Shown piece after piece: positions 20,314 through 31,929 of a DNA stretch of 64,000 nucleotides (positions within the stretch are counted from its first letter, which is position 1; the number at the start of each line of letters is the position of its first letter). Below the pieces are notes generated by a model that was given only the letters and a program-made list of their open reading frames with translations, had not been told where the DNA came from and ran no database searches. Source of the stretch: Sambucus nigra (Eukaryota; Streptophyta; Magnoliopsida; Dipsacales; Adoxaceae). Both the position numbers and the translations under genes were made by a program. Location: positions 30,168,681 to 30,232,680 of the forward strand of contig OX422210.1 of NCBI GenBank assembly GCA_949130495.1. The letters are read 5' to 3'.

Positions 20314-20886
20314 CCCTTGAGTGTTGGTGACCTATAGTTACTTGAGTGTTGGAGACATATAATTTCAAAAATATAAATAATTTAATTTTACAGCTGTACG
20401 AATTTATTTTTAGAAGAAAGTAATAGACAATTGATTGGTATAAAGGTCATTTTCAAATCCAAATATAATAAACATTAAATAATTAGTTTTTTTTCAACCT
20501 TTTTATTTAAAGAATATTTTATGCTTCGATGCTACATCCAAGTTACACAAGGAACAATAGTTATACTATTTTTACATACTCAAAGTTAATACGTGGTGAA
20601 GTTTTAATTGACAAAAGTGTATTGAAAAAATATAAGGGAAAGGACTGAAATGAACATGCTTTTCACTTTTTACTTCACTTACAATTATCCAATTAACCTA
20701 AACAAAGTATGATAAGAGAAAAAATAAAGAAGTTTCTACGATGATTTTTCAATCTTTTTATCAATCATATAAAGCTCATCGTTGTCACACCATTAGATAC
20801 TATGAGCATAATATTTTTTGTAACCGACTTACATAAAGGAAAGAAAGTTACTTCAAAATGAGTATAGATGATACTAGTAGTCGTAG
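20314..20886. other. Segment D left flank, downstream of the TAXIMIN-like gene
   Basis: Starts with a tandem 'TGAGTGTTGGTGACCTATAG / TTGAGTGTTGGAGACATATA' phrase, then AT-rich non-coding sequence. Shared with 58,632-59,190 at about 94 percent by eye. Confidence 0.6.
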
Positions 20887-20889
20887 TCA

Positions 20890-20921
<32 letters not shown>
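20887..20921. repeat. (TAG)n trinucleotide microsatellite just after the stop codon
   Basis: About ten AGT/TAG units lie 4 bp downstream of the TAXIMIN-like stop codon. In unit 4 (59,195-59,243) the tract is longer and has replaced the stop. Confidence 0.95.
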
Positions 20922-20924
20922 AAT

Positions 20925-21391
20925 CTAACAAGGGACACATGAGATGAACCACCGCATGACGTGAATAGGTGCCTTGATTATATCTAAAGCCCAGTCCCTT
21001 ACCACCGTAATGCACGAGTCAGGCGGTAATACAAGAATCGTCAACGCCCTGCACATACATACATATATTACACACAAACATTTATATATAGTAATTCAAA
21101 GTTGTCACAATATATCGTCACGTTATTGTTGGTGGATGTGTCGACAAAATAAGATGCATTATTGTTTCAATTGTTGTATCTGTAAAACCGTGTCCCCGTA
21201 CAATGATTGAATATAACAAAGAACATTTCACTAAATTTCATATGTAATAAAATAACTAGAGAGAGAAGGGGAGAGACCGACCATGCGATCCAGATGATGA
21301 CGCCGAACATGGAGACGTGGATGGCAAAGAATGCGAAAGGCAAACCCAAGAGAAAACCCAAAGGCTTACAAACTCCGTCCTCAGTACACAT
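20925..21391 (-). CDS. TAXIMIN-like small signalling peptide gene, two exons, intact
   Basis: Exon 1 (21,391-21,282) encodes 'MCTEDGVCKPLGFLLGLPFA' and a hydrophobic run ending 'GVIIWIA'. A 233-bp intron follows (GT at 21,281, TGCAG ending at 21,049). Exon 2 (21,048-20,925) restores the frame and ends 'LDIIKAPIHVMRWFISCVPC' plus stop, giving 77 residues. The N-terminal C..LGFLLGLPFA block, the membrane-like hydrophobic core and the C-terminal LIKAPIHVM.WF....PC block are those of plant TAXIMIN peptides, which in Arabidopsis act in lateral organ separation. From memory the family has a Cys-rich CICPCC stretch in the middle. The aligned residues here are 'LVLPPDSC', so most of those cysteines are lost. 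This could mark a diverging paralogue or early decay. Translation start: the first ATG of the frame, preceded by a short purine-rich leader. Expression is unknown. Confidence 0.8.
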
Positions 21392-22892
21392 GTCGACGTT
21401 TTTCGCTCTCTTTTGAAATCTAGAGGGTAAAATTGCTAGTGGTTAACACACAAGCATAATCTAGCTAGTACATGAAGTAAAAAAATATATATAAATCAAA
21501 ACTGATTGAATTGAAGCACAATTAAAATTTAGTCCTTAAGAGCTAATTATATTTCGCATTTAGTTCACCTTATTTTATATTTTGCAAAAATGCCCTTGCT
21601 TATTTCTTTGATAATTTTTTCTTAAAGTCTAGTATAAGAGAAAAAAAAATTGTGAGTGTTTTATGTGGTAAGAGATTTTTTTTAACAAAATATTTTTTTT
21701 AGATTAAAGGTTAATTAAAAAATTGTTGAGGGACTTTTCTTCGAATAAAGAGAAGTAACAATTTGAACGAAAATATAAGTTTTAACATAATTAATATATT
21801 AAGGTGTGCTCCCAGTTTTTTATGTCCTTTTTTGTTTAGTGATTAGACTAGTCAAGTCTGCAGCAAACAACATCCCCTATAAAATATCTTTGTTCTAAAT
21901 AAGGCTTCTCTTTTGGAAAAAAAAACTCTCTAGAAATAGAAAAATAATCAAAAACCACTGTGAACCACAATAATAAAACCTTCTATTTTTTATATGAAAG
22001 ATATCAATACATAAAAAACAGTGCGGTAAAATGATACGCTAGTGTTAAAAATTGTAATTATATTGATAATGTCCATATTAGAATCTGTAGATGGGCATAA
22101 CTTTTGTGTCGTTGCTCATGATGAGGTATTTTGCTAAACATTATTGAAGGACACAATTCCAAAATAGAAATACATATATAAAAAGAAACTATACTTTACA
22201 TAGAAGGTTAATATAAAATATGTTTCTTTCTCCATGATAATAAAGTCGGTGGTGACAATAAAATAAGAAAATGTGATATTCTTACACAAATAATAATTCT
22301 CAAAAAGATTACGAACAATAAAATAGGAAAATAGGTTGTAATAAACCCCAAAATTTTAATCTTAATAACCTCAGATCTTCCACTTGTTCAAGACTATGAA
22401 AATTTTCGTAATTGTTTTTACCTTTCCGTTAGTTCTTGTAAGAGCCTTAGTGGGGCTTTTTCTCGTAATTTCTAATAAAATTGTTTTTTTTAAATGATCA
22501 GATCTTCCACAAATAGTATTTCTAAAAAGAATATAAATCTCATTTACTATTAACTTCAAATTCCTAAAAGAATGATAGTGCAATAAGAGAGGATTCAAGG
22601 TTTAGATATATTGTCCATCTATATATAACAGTTATTAATATCTAATTCTATGTGGTGAGATTACCTAAAGTATTGTACTATCATTTAAATTGCGTGCAAA
22701 CTACCATTAAAACATACAATAATACTTATAAACACACGACCAAATAAAAATGTAAAAACACCCGAATGGATTTAAAGTCAAGTGAAGGTTCTAGAGTGTA
22801 AAAAGTGATAGAGGGATAATGATTTTTGAACATGAATTATAAATATTGACACCTTGAATTGTACTATCAAAAATGCGCTTTGAAAATTCATT
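21392..22892. other. Upstream region of the TAXIMIN-like gene, otherwise featureless
   Basis: AT-rich, no convincing ORF. It is shared with 59,695-61,196 at roughly 94-95 percent by eye. The first few hundred bases presumably include the promoter; I cannot point to a TATA box with confidence. Confidence 0.5.
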
Positions 22893-23086
22893 TATTCCGT
22901 TCCAAATTAAAAGTTCACTATTCGTTTTTAGATTGTTTCAAATCAAGGGTTCATTTTCCTTTTTTTGGACATAATGAACCATTCAAGTTCCACAATTGTG
23001 AACAATAGTTAACCACCGCCGTTGATTTAGTGTTTCCTTAATCTGTACAAAATATATATATGAACTCTTAATTTGGGATGGACAAA
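22893..23086. mobile_element. Stowaway-like MITE, about 195 bp
   Basis: The left end TTCCGTTCCAAATTAAAAGT is the inverse of the right end, ACTCTTAATTTGGGATGGAC. This matches the Stowaway terminal pattern (CTCC.TCCGTCCCAAATTA...) with the outer bases worn. No coding capacity. The same insertion is at 61,197-61,386. Confidence 0.65.
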
Positions 23087-23093
23087 ATATGAG

Positions 23094-23095
<2 letters not shown>

Positions 23096-23141
<46 letters not shown>
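23096..23141. repeat. (AT)n microsatellite
   Basis: About 22 AT units between the Stowaway-like MITE and the Copia. Confidence 0.95.
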
Positions 23142-23143
<2 letters not shown>

Positions 23144-23441
23144 TTCAATTTGTTTATTATTGAAGTCAAACGTTGTCTTTTAAGTAATTAGAATTAAAGT
23201 AGTCAATGCTAAACGGGAAGAAATAGAACAAGAAAACTAAAGAGATTTTTTATTCTTGGTTCTATTCTCTTTCTCTTTCTTTATACAGGCTAAAGGATAT
23301 ATTTATAAGGACTCTACAAAGCTATTAGTTACATGGATAAGTAACATATTCAAACTCAAATGGCAGCTACAAATGTCGAGAGAAATAAGGCACACATGTG
23401 CTATTATGATATGCTGTTAGGATAGGTGTTAATAGGCCCCC

Positions 23442-24929
23442 TCAAGTTGAAGGTGGTTTGGAAAAAACCTTCAACTTGTCTCGCAAAAACTGAAAGCGAT
23501 GGGATGACAGTCCCTTGGTCATAAGGTCAGCAATCTGCAAATCAGTGGGAATAAACTTTACTTGAAGATCACATCGAGCAACTTTGTCCCGAACAAAATG
23601 GAAATCAATCTCAACATGTTTTGTACGGGCATGAAAGATTGGGATTGCATAGAGATACATAGCACCGATATTATCGCACCATAAGGTGGGAGCATTGTGG
23701 AGACAGATACCGAGCTAAAAAAATAATGACTGAAGCCACGTGATTTCGGCAGCTGCATCGGCAAGAGGTTTGTACTCAGACTCGGTGGAGGAACGAGCAA
23801 TGGTGCGTTGCTTACGAGATGACCACGAGATAAGATTGGAGCCGAGATAGATTGCATAACCGCCGGTGGATTTGCGATCGTCTACACAACCCGCCCAATC
23901 AGAGTCGGAATAAGCTTGTAATTCACAACTGGGTGATTTTGAGATGAGGAGACCATGTGAGATAGTGTGCTTTAGATAGCGGAGAATTCATTTTACAGCT
24001 ATCCAATGGGCTTCGGTGGGACTATGCATAAACTGGCACACTTTGTTTACCGAATAAGCTAAGTCCGGACAAGTTAAGGTAACATATTGTAAGGCCCCAA
24101 CAACTTGGCGAAACTTGGTTGGATCTGGGAATGGAGAACAACCACACTTTGATAATTTATCCGAAGAGGAAATTGGTGTTTGGACAGGCTTGGAATTGTT
24201 CATGCCAGTTTTCTTAAGAAGATCCGTGATATACTGACTTTGGGAGAGCACGAGTCCGGAGGGATGGGGAATGACAACAATACCCCAAAAATAGTGAAGT
24301 TGGCCGAGATCCTTGATTGAGAATTCACTGCCCATGGTCTGAATTAGAGATTGAATATGAGTAACATTATTTCCAGTGATTAGGAGGTCGTCAACATAAA
24401 TCAGGACATATATTTTTATATCATGATTGTTGTAGATGAAAAGAGAGGAATCTGTCCTTGAAGCAAGAAAGTTATGCTTGAGTAAAAATTGAGATAGACG
24501 GTAAAACCATGCCTGCGGCACTTTATTTAGACCATAGAGAGAGCGGTGAAGCTTACAAACATGTTGAGGTCGAGAGGGATCTTCAAAACCTGGAGGTTGA
24601 ATCATATAGACCTCTTCATTAAGAACACCATGAAGGAACGCATTGTTGACATCAAGTTGTCGAATGGACCAATTGTGAGACACGGCAATAGCAAGGACGG
24701 CACGAATGGCCGTATGTTTGACGACAGGGCTGAATGTTTCTACATAATCAAGGCCTTGTTGTTGGTGAAATCCTTTTGCGACCAAACGTGCTTTGTAGCG
24801 CTCCAATTTACCGTCTGCTTTTCGCTTAATTCGGTACACCCATTTACATCGCACAATGTTCATATGCGCTGTCCGAGGGACAAGAGACCATGTTTTCTTG
24901 CATAAAAGTGAATTGATTTCATCAACCAT
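23442..24929 (-). pseudogene. Copia reverse transcriptase and RNase H
   Basis: RT is in one 313-codon frame (24,929-23,988) with '[20 protein letters not shown]', '[12 protein letters not shown]', the catalytic 'YVDD' and 'KDLGQLHYFWG'. It ends at a Trp-to-stop change after 'EAHWIAVK'. Beyond it the RNase H part continues ('[19 protein letters not shown]', '[15 protein letters not shown]') through a further stop to 'DLMTKGLSSH' at 23,442. It would copy element RNA into DNA; broken here. Another stop (after 'ANKYP', 24,942) separates it from integrase; that codon is intact in the unit-4 copy. Confidence 0.9.
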
Positions 24930-24941
24930 GGCGCGGCGCCA

Positions 24942-26675
24942 CTAAGGATATTTATTTGCAGTGGAAAAACATGTTGGTTCATCATTTGTGGTAGCAGTGC
25001 ATAGTGACACATTTGCGGTTGGTTTTGTCTTGTGTCGGAGAGTGATGGCATGCGTTCGGGGCTGCTGAGCAGGTATTGGGGAAAGAAGATCAACCAAAAG
25101 GGAAATACCATCCGGATTGTAGAGAGAAGTTGTGTGAGAGGGGTGCAGTAATGAATTATGGGATATGGGTGGTGAGGTACAAACATGCAATATGGGCGGT
25201 GTTACGAGAGGTGAGGTTGATGGAGACACAAAAGGATCACGTGAGGATGATAACGCTAGAGTGGCAGTAAGTTGAGGACTCACGGGTAGTGGTGGTATAG
25301 TGGGTGAAATGTGATTTTGTGGTTGCTTAGATGAATGAGGAGATATAGGAAGGGAGGTTGGAAGTTGGACAGTGGATGGAACAGTTGGTGGTGAAACACT
25401 GCTTGAAATGGTATTTTGTGGTTGCTTGGATGAATTACTAGTAGGACCTAGTTTGGGCAGGTACACAGTGGATGGGACGAATGCCCAAGGTTGGGTAGGA
25501 GTTGAGGTGGGTGGAGGACCCAAAATGGAAGGTCCTGAAAATGGGTATGTGTGTTCATCAAACCTTACATGGCAGGCAATATATATCCTATTTTTGGTAG
25601 TATCGAGACAACGATACCCGAGAAGAGATGGACTGTACCCCAAAAATACACACGGAGTAGAATATAATGACATCTTGTGCGCATTGTAGGGTCGAAGGTA
25701 AGGAAAACACAAGCACCCAAAAACCTTTAAAAACTTATAATTTGGAGACGTGCCAAAAATACATTGAAATGGTGAAATTCCGCGAGACACCGGAGAGGGC
25801 ATCCGATTTATTAAGTATACGGCGGTTTCAAATGCAAAGTGCCATTTTTTTGCGGAACGCAGGCTTGCGCAAGAAGGGTAAGTCCCGTTTCAACAATATG
25901 CCTATGTCGGCGTTCAACCGAGCCATTTTGTTCATGTGTGCGGACAAGATAAGCGATGAGTAATGCCCTTAGAATCAAAAAAATTATTTAATGAGCGACA
26001 CTCACCACCCCAATCAGTTTGAACAACTTTAATTATTTTATTAAATTGAAGTTCAACATGAGTTTGGAATTTATTAAAAATTGAGTGCATATGATTTTTG
26101 CACCATGGGATAAAACCAAATAAACTTGGAATAATCAACAAAAATAATAAAATAACGATGACCGTCACTTGACATCATTGGGGAAGGACCCATACATCAC
26201 TAAAAATAAGAGATAAAAGAGAAGAACCACAGGGAGGGGTAAGTGGGAGAGACAATCTAGAAGACTTGCCAAGTTGACAAGCCGTAGATATATTATTGAG
26301 ACGCAAACAGAGACATGGAAAGTTGTTTTTATTGATAATCTGACGTAATTCGCGATGCCAGCATTCCGGTGAAGCGGACGTAGAGTGAATGGGTGTCGAT
26401 GCTTGCAAGGAGTACAATCCATCTTTACTCGGCCGGGAAAGGAGAGTTTTCCGTGTTGCCTGATCCTTTACAAAAAAATGGGTGGGGTGAAATTCAAAAA
26501 AACAAATTATTATCTTGAGCAAATTTTTGAACAGAGAGAAGCGATTTTGTAATTTCAGGAACATATAAAACATCAGATAATTTAAAACGAGTAGTTGGAG
26601 ATTGAATATTTGAGGAACCAATGCCAGAACTGTGCAAGCCCTTACCATTACCCACATGGAGTTGTTCAGTACCAT
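24942..26675 (-). pseudogene. Copia pre-integrase, integrase and linker
   Basis: From the right: 'WHRELRQ' (GAG_pre-integrase), 'LIFSDVW', 'VVQTDWGGECRSLNNFFDSK' and a frame-shifted catalytic Glu region near 25,915. Then comes a 286-codon open frame (25,802-24,942) with '[18 protein letters not shown]', 'FLGYSPSLLGYRCLD' and a Pro/Ser/Thr-rich linker. Frameshifts between 25,780 and 26,180 inactivate it. The junction used in the deleted copies (TTCCGCGAGACACC, 25,778) lies in this region. Confidence 0.9.
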
Positions 26676-27752
26676 GATAGTCAGTAGGTTGGGAAGGTGC
26701 GGTAAAGTCTAGAGTAACATGGTGAGTGGCACCTGTGTCGGGAAATCAATTGAGTTGTGGCGATCCCTGTGAATAGGTTGTCAAATGGGCATGAGGGTTG
26801 ACGGTGTGAGTGTACCGATGATAGCATGTAGCAGCAGTGTGATGAAGCCCATTACAGATTTGGCACCGAAATCTATTATCACATTGCGGGTGAATCAGAT
26901 TAGTGTAGGAGATTGGGTGGCGTCGTTCCTAAGATCTGTTTCCATTGCGAGCACGAGCACGGGAACCACGGTTCAAACGACCACGACCACGACCACGGTT
27001 GGATGGACCATTATGGCGATCAATATTAGACTCTCCATGATGGATAAGATGAGGTGTAGGTGGGGATAAATTTGTTGTACTTATTGATGAAATGTTGAGA
27101 GATGACAGTGTGTTGGAGATGACAGTGTGTTGGAGTGAAGGAACTCGTGGCTGAGGAGTAGGCCATGTAACTCAGAGAATGAGACGGGTTCTGCACGAGC
27201 AGCTAAGGTAGTAACCAAATCTTTGAAATCAGAACAAAGACCTTTAAATATGTAGATATTGAAGTCTTCGGTGGAAATTCGAAGGTCAGCACGCTGAAGA
27301 TCTTGAGAAACGGTTAGGCCCCCCTGGCGTAAGTTTTGTAAGTTCATATGAATGGTGAGAATGCGGGTGTTGGACGGAGAGGCTAAGGCTTCCGTCAACG
27401 CATCCCACACCTCCTTAGAGGTTGTGAGTCCAACTACCAATGGAATCACATCATCAGAAAGGGAGGAAAGATTTGAGCTAAGAAGGAATTGGTCTTGTTG
27501 GACCCAGAGCTGAACCGCACGATTAGTTTGAAGTTCCGCCTGAACCCCCAATAGTTATTTTGGAAGGAGGACAAGGATGTGATCCGTCAATAAATCGAAG
27601 CAGATTCTGGGCTCGAAGAAATGGAATTAATTGAGTTTTAATGGGATGAAATGATGGGCACTGTTAAAAGAGGAAGATAGAATAGGTGATGGGTTGGGAG
27701 AGTTTTTAGCAGTGGAGGGAGAGATCCCAGATGTTGTTGAACCCTCAGCCAT
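26676..27752 (-). pseudogene. Copia gag and protease
   Basis: The gag start MAEGSTTSGISPSTAKNSPN (27,752) is followed by a frameshift, then a 157-codon frame (27,551-27,081) with 'SNLSSLSDDVIPLVVGLTTS' and 'VWDALTEALAS', the UBN2-type gag pattern. A knuckle-like 'CQICNGLHHTAATCYHR' is near 26,850 and the aspartic protease site 'DTGATHHVT' is near 26,735, directly after a stop. Non-functional. Confidence 0.85.
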
Positions 27753-27985
27753 GATGGAAAAAAAATTGAGGCTCTGAAACCAAAATAGAAAAAGAAAACT
27801 AAAGAGATTTATTCTCTTCTCTTTCTTTACACAGGCAAAAGGATATATTTATAAGGACTCTACCAAGCTATTAGTTACAGGGAGAAGTAACAGATTCAAA
27901 TTCAAATGGCAGCTACAAATGTGGAGAGAAATAAGGCACACATATGCTGTTATGATATGCTGTTAGGATAGGTGTTAATAGGAAG

Positions 27986-29206
27986 AATCATAATTATGAT
28001 CGCGGTACAGAGGGAGATGTAGTTGTGATCTCGGTTACGATGATTTTCTATAGTGTCACAGAGGTGGATGTAGTGATCCTATGTTTTAAAAAGTAATCAA
28101 AAGTATGAGAAATTTTAATAAGGCAATGAAATAAGATAAATGGGGGAAAATTAAGATAAGAAATTCAATAATTTAAGAAAATGAGATACCATACTAAAAT
28201 ATCAATAGACCATTGTGGGTTTAATTTACTCTTTTTATTCTTGTTTGTCTACATATATATAGTTAAATAAATAATTTGTAAAAAACAGTTACATTCAAAT
28301 AATTTATTAGGAAATGGTAGAAAGGATATAGTATAATGGAATACAAAATAGAATAAGTATTGAATCCCCAAAACTAAATGGTTAGCACAATTTTTTTCGA
28401 ACATAACATTGGCAGATATAAAGGTTTTATACAATGTCTTACTGGGAGTATTATACTTTTAGAAAAAAATAACAAATTATAGTTATGCCCAACTCTAAGG
28501 CAAAATGGTTTGTATTCAATCAACTCAAAGTGTAGCTTTGTGGAAGATCGGAATACCTATACTGTTGCTTTAGTCTTCAATATTTGTGATTTCAATTAAA
28601 AAAATTCAATAAACTAATTTTTGGTAATTTCTTTGATTTTAAAATTAAAAATTAAAATCATCAATTAAACATCAGGAGCCATATTTATATATACATATTT
28701 TCATTATCTTATATTTTAATTTTAATTTTGATTTTTATGGTTCAAAAAAATGAAAAAAAAAAAGTAACATGGTCAATATGTTAATAGTAGCGGTTTGACT
28801 ATCGAAAATTTGGAAGTGGAGATGAAACATAGATTGAATAAAAAAAAATAGATTAACACAAAAAACACCTCTAAAAGTGTGGCAAAAACAAAATAACCCA
28901 TTTTTTCAATTCTTTTTTATCAACACAGGTAGGCCATTCCATGCTTTCAAACACAATCAATGAACCATTATATATATATAAAAAAAACATAAACAGTACA
29001 AAACCCCAAGCCCTTTACCAGTTTATCATAATAGAATCATGTAGAAAGAAAATTTCAATTTTAACAACCACCCTTATTTACTGTACGATTCTCCTACAAA
29101 TTGTGTACCACCAATTTCCATTAGTTAGTAATTAAAATGGGTTTACCCTTTGGAATTTAAAAGTTTATTTTTGATCAAAAACCATTGAGTATACATCAAG
29201 AAAAAC
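27986..29206. other. Segment R2, left part, no recognised gene
   Basis: Counterpart of 15,607-16,824. Includes the unrecognised 61-codon minus ORF at 28,249-28,434. Confidence 0.5.
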
Positions 29207-29446
29207 CTAACATGCACAAGGAAGAAAAAGTAAAAAACAATCATAATGAAATATAAAGATGGAGTTAACAAAGACTAGTACCTTATTCTTGATTTGTTGA
29301 TACGAAGTTGTTGCTTGATTATTAGAAGTTAACGTGAGAAGAAATGTGAAGAGGTACTTATAAATAGTTTCATTTAGAGGCTTTTGAGAGGAAACTGAAT
29401 TAATGGGGAAGATACGAAGCGTTTCAATCTTTATTACAAAACCCAT
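29207..29446 (-). CDS. Small hypothetical ORF conserved in R copies (copy 2)
   Basis: The same 79-codon frame as at 16,825-17,064 with a few substitutions (Phe-to-Ile at residue 28, Gln-to-Lys at residue 53, Tyr-to-His near the C-terminus). The donor-like AAG|GTACTAG is kept. No family is recognised. Confidence 0.3.
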   Translation of the reverse strand: MGFVIKIETLRIFPINSVSSQKPLNETIYKYLFTFLLTLTSNNQATTSYQQIKNKVLVFVNSIFIFHYDCFLLFLPCAC

Positions 29447-30096
29447 TTATGGAATGGTGTTTTAATATTATATCATCATGGAAACTAAAACGTTAGATAG
29501 AGAAAATTGAGAAGAAACAACACCAATATCCATTAGTATTTCTCACTTACATTTTTCTCATTTTCTGGCTGGAAGTCGTTCATTTTATCCAATCTTTACA
29601 ATGAAAAGTTCCAAATTTTATATACTAATAATACACCGATTTGCGTAGTGCGTCTTCCTTACACGCGGCTCATCGTGTGACTAACGATTTTAGCTTCCTC
29701 GACGGTGGCGTTATTATGATGGCGCCCCCTTTACACCGTTAGCTAAGAAGTATTGGTCGTTTAGAGCATGGATGAACGCTTTACACATGCCATTAAATTT
29801 AATTTATTTTTTACGTGTAATTTTGGTTTGGTTGTTTAAATAATTTAATACGTGAGTATGTTAGTAATATTATAAATTAGTAAAATGATACTTTGATAAT
29901 TTAATAAATTAGTACGAAAGTAAATTTATAAAATTAGTAAACTAAGAATTTAATGATGTTGTAAATTAGTAAGTTAGTAATTGAATAAATTATTACGTTA
30001 CTAAATTAATAAATTTAGCTAATTGGTAATTTAAAAACTTAATAAATAAATAAATAAATGGTTTTTTTATTATGTACATAAAAAAAATTATTCTAA
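29447..30096. other. R2 AT-rich spacer
   Basis: Counterpart of 17,065-17,705, with the same irregular AAATTAGTAA-type low-complexity run (about 29,870-30,060). It includes a 12-bp CGTTATTATGAT segment near 29,708 that R3 shares and R1 lacks. Confidence 0.5.
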
Positions 30097-31089
30097 TTAA
30101 GGTAAATCCAAGACATAAAGCTTAAATGTGCAATGAAATTCGTCGACAATTCGGCACCGGTATATGTTTGAGGCAGGGATATTTGGATTTGGAGATGCCT
30201 TATCACTCATGAATTCGGCACCAACATTTTTTTCATTAATCACTTTTCTAACAATCTCCTGATCATCATTTATTTGGGCCAAGATATTTGGATCTTGAGA
30301 TGCTATATTTTTGGAAGTCAGTTGATTCTACACAAAATTAGGAGTTGTTTCCAAATCTCCCCCCTTGTCGATTACAACCACAATATTTTCCTGGTTATTA
30401 CTCCAAACAAAAAAATCAGTATTTTTTCTTTTGCTAGTTCCATTCCGATTAAATTAAGCTAAATTTCTTCTCAAATTTTTTTGGACCATTTTACAGCTTG
30501 AAATTGGATGTCCTATACATCCACGAAAATCATAAAAGGGGGTTGTTTTTCTAGTTCTATTTTTATTGGAATATTTTTATCCTCACCCTGAATAACCACA
30601 GTAGTTGGAACCAAGTAAGAAAAAACAATTTTAACTAAAATTCCTTCCTAAAGTCCACATTTTTATCAAAGTTTGATTGATCAATCCTTATGCGTAAACA
30701 ACACCTCTAAAAAATGTTAATAGTAACCTTGAATGACAAAACGCGTCCGGAAGATCATAAAATCTCACCCAAAATGAGATGTAAATGAAACAAATTTAGA
30801 TGGGGAGAAATTTGGATACCATTGCATAGGTTTAATATAACGAACCTCATAATTTAAAGAACCGAGCGTCCACGCTTTTTTAATGTCATTCAATGATTCA
30901 AATGAACAATGTAAAGTGATGCGCGGTGTGATATCGATTAAAATAAATTCGTAAGTTTTCAATTAAATACTTATTTAATCGGTGACAAATTACAAACCAA
31001 ATTAATTCAGCCCGTAAAGATGTATAGATTATTTTAGTTATGGTTTTAGTAAGAGGCTTTGGTTTGGAGAGTTTTTGTGGGTGTGCCAT
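30097..31089 (-). pseudogene. DUF4283-type gag-like remnant (copy 2, best preserved)
   Basis: From the ATG at 31,089 the minus strand reads 'MAHPQKLSKPKPLTKT', then 'RAELIWFVICHRLNKYLIEN'. After a frameshift it gives 'KAWTLGSLNYEVRYIKPMQW', 'YPNFSPSKFVSFTSHFG' and 'WVRFYDLPDAFCHSRLL'. The W..G.LN...RY...QW.P.F.P ... VWVRFYDLP order is DUF4283, common in plant retrotransposon ORF1 proteins. The tail 'INDDQEIVRKVINEKNVGAE' is the same frame further on. At least two frame breaks. No partner reverse transcriptase in this orientation is present nearby. Confidence 0.6.
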
Positions 31090-31929
31090 TTTCTCCCTCC
31101 TAGGATTTATCCGTATAGAGGGTTTACCTATTTGTGGTTGTGTAAGAACACTATTCATCATCTTCTTCATCAACCCAAGCCTCCATTTTTTGTATTTCTT
31201 CATTTCTTGCTTTGTTAATTAGTTTCATTGCTCAGTAGTGTAGAATTAAATGCTTTCTTTCAGTACATGCCTTTTATTATGCTTTCTAGCTATATTAAAT
31301 TAGGATGTGATTAATGGAACTCGCCTTGTATTTAATGGATTGCTTTGCTATGGTGATGGGTTTTATGTATTTAATTTGATTAGGTTGTCCTAGTTATTAT
31401 GCCAAGGAGATTTAATGATGTATATCATGTATGCTCCGTATTTACGACTTTATGTGTGTAATTTCAAGAGTATTTGTTGACGCCAAAATCATGTTAGGCT
31501 TGTATGCGAATTCAGGGGGTGACACTCCTAGGTTTAATTAATCGTTGAAATGAGATTCAATCTTAGTAATTTATTATTCCCATGCAACCATTTATACGCG
31601 TTAAGTCGAGGTGAGGGATATTAGTCGCAACCTACAGTTATTACTCCTTTTGTTAATCTTAGTTTAAATACAAATGCCTAGATTATCTTTTCTTTTCTTC
31701 TGTTAACAATCATCTTTTACACTTTTATTTAGAGGTATTAAACCGATTAATATTCTTACAACATTTCTCTGTGGATTCGATAACCGAACTGGCCGTTGTA
31801 CTCCCTTAAAAATGGTGTAGTCAATAATTTAGGTTTTTGCATTGAGTCGGTGAACCGAAAACAATGACCAGCGTGAGTAACTCGAACGCGCGGTTCCCCC
31901 TCAATTAACTTCATTGAGAAAATACTTGA
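31090..31929. other. R2 right part, no recognised gene
   Basis: Counterpart of 18,692-19,540; nothing recognised. Confidence 0.4.

Larger units (their letters stand above)
23221..27980 (-). mobile_element. Ale-type Ty1/copia retrotransposon, near full length, 4.76 kb
   Basis: Two LTRs (23,221-23,434 and 27,783-27,980) enclose a PBS (27,770-27,782), gag, protease, integrase, RT and RNase H in Copia order, plus a purine tract (minus GAGGGGGCC) next to the 3' LTR. It is flanked by the 5-bp target duplication GGAAG (23,216-23,220 and 27,981-27,985). The LTRs differ by roughly 6 percent plus a 13-bp indel, so the insertion is not recent. The coding region has several frameshifts and nonsense codons. 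Short LTRs and the '[20 protein letters not shown]' and 'YVDDLLITGN' signatures fit the Ale/Retrofit lineage. Confidence 0.9.

Noticed and set aside
20888..20921. Possible CRISPR-like or regulatory array from short regular repeats
   Set aside because: Plain trinucleotide microsatellite; no spacers, and the genome is plant nuclear.
24546..24905. Plus ORFs (also 62,723-63,118 and 25,372-25,689) antisense to Copia pol
   Set aside because: Shadows of the minus-strand RT/integrase coding region.
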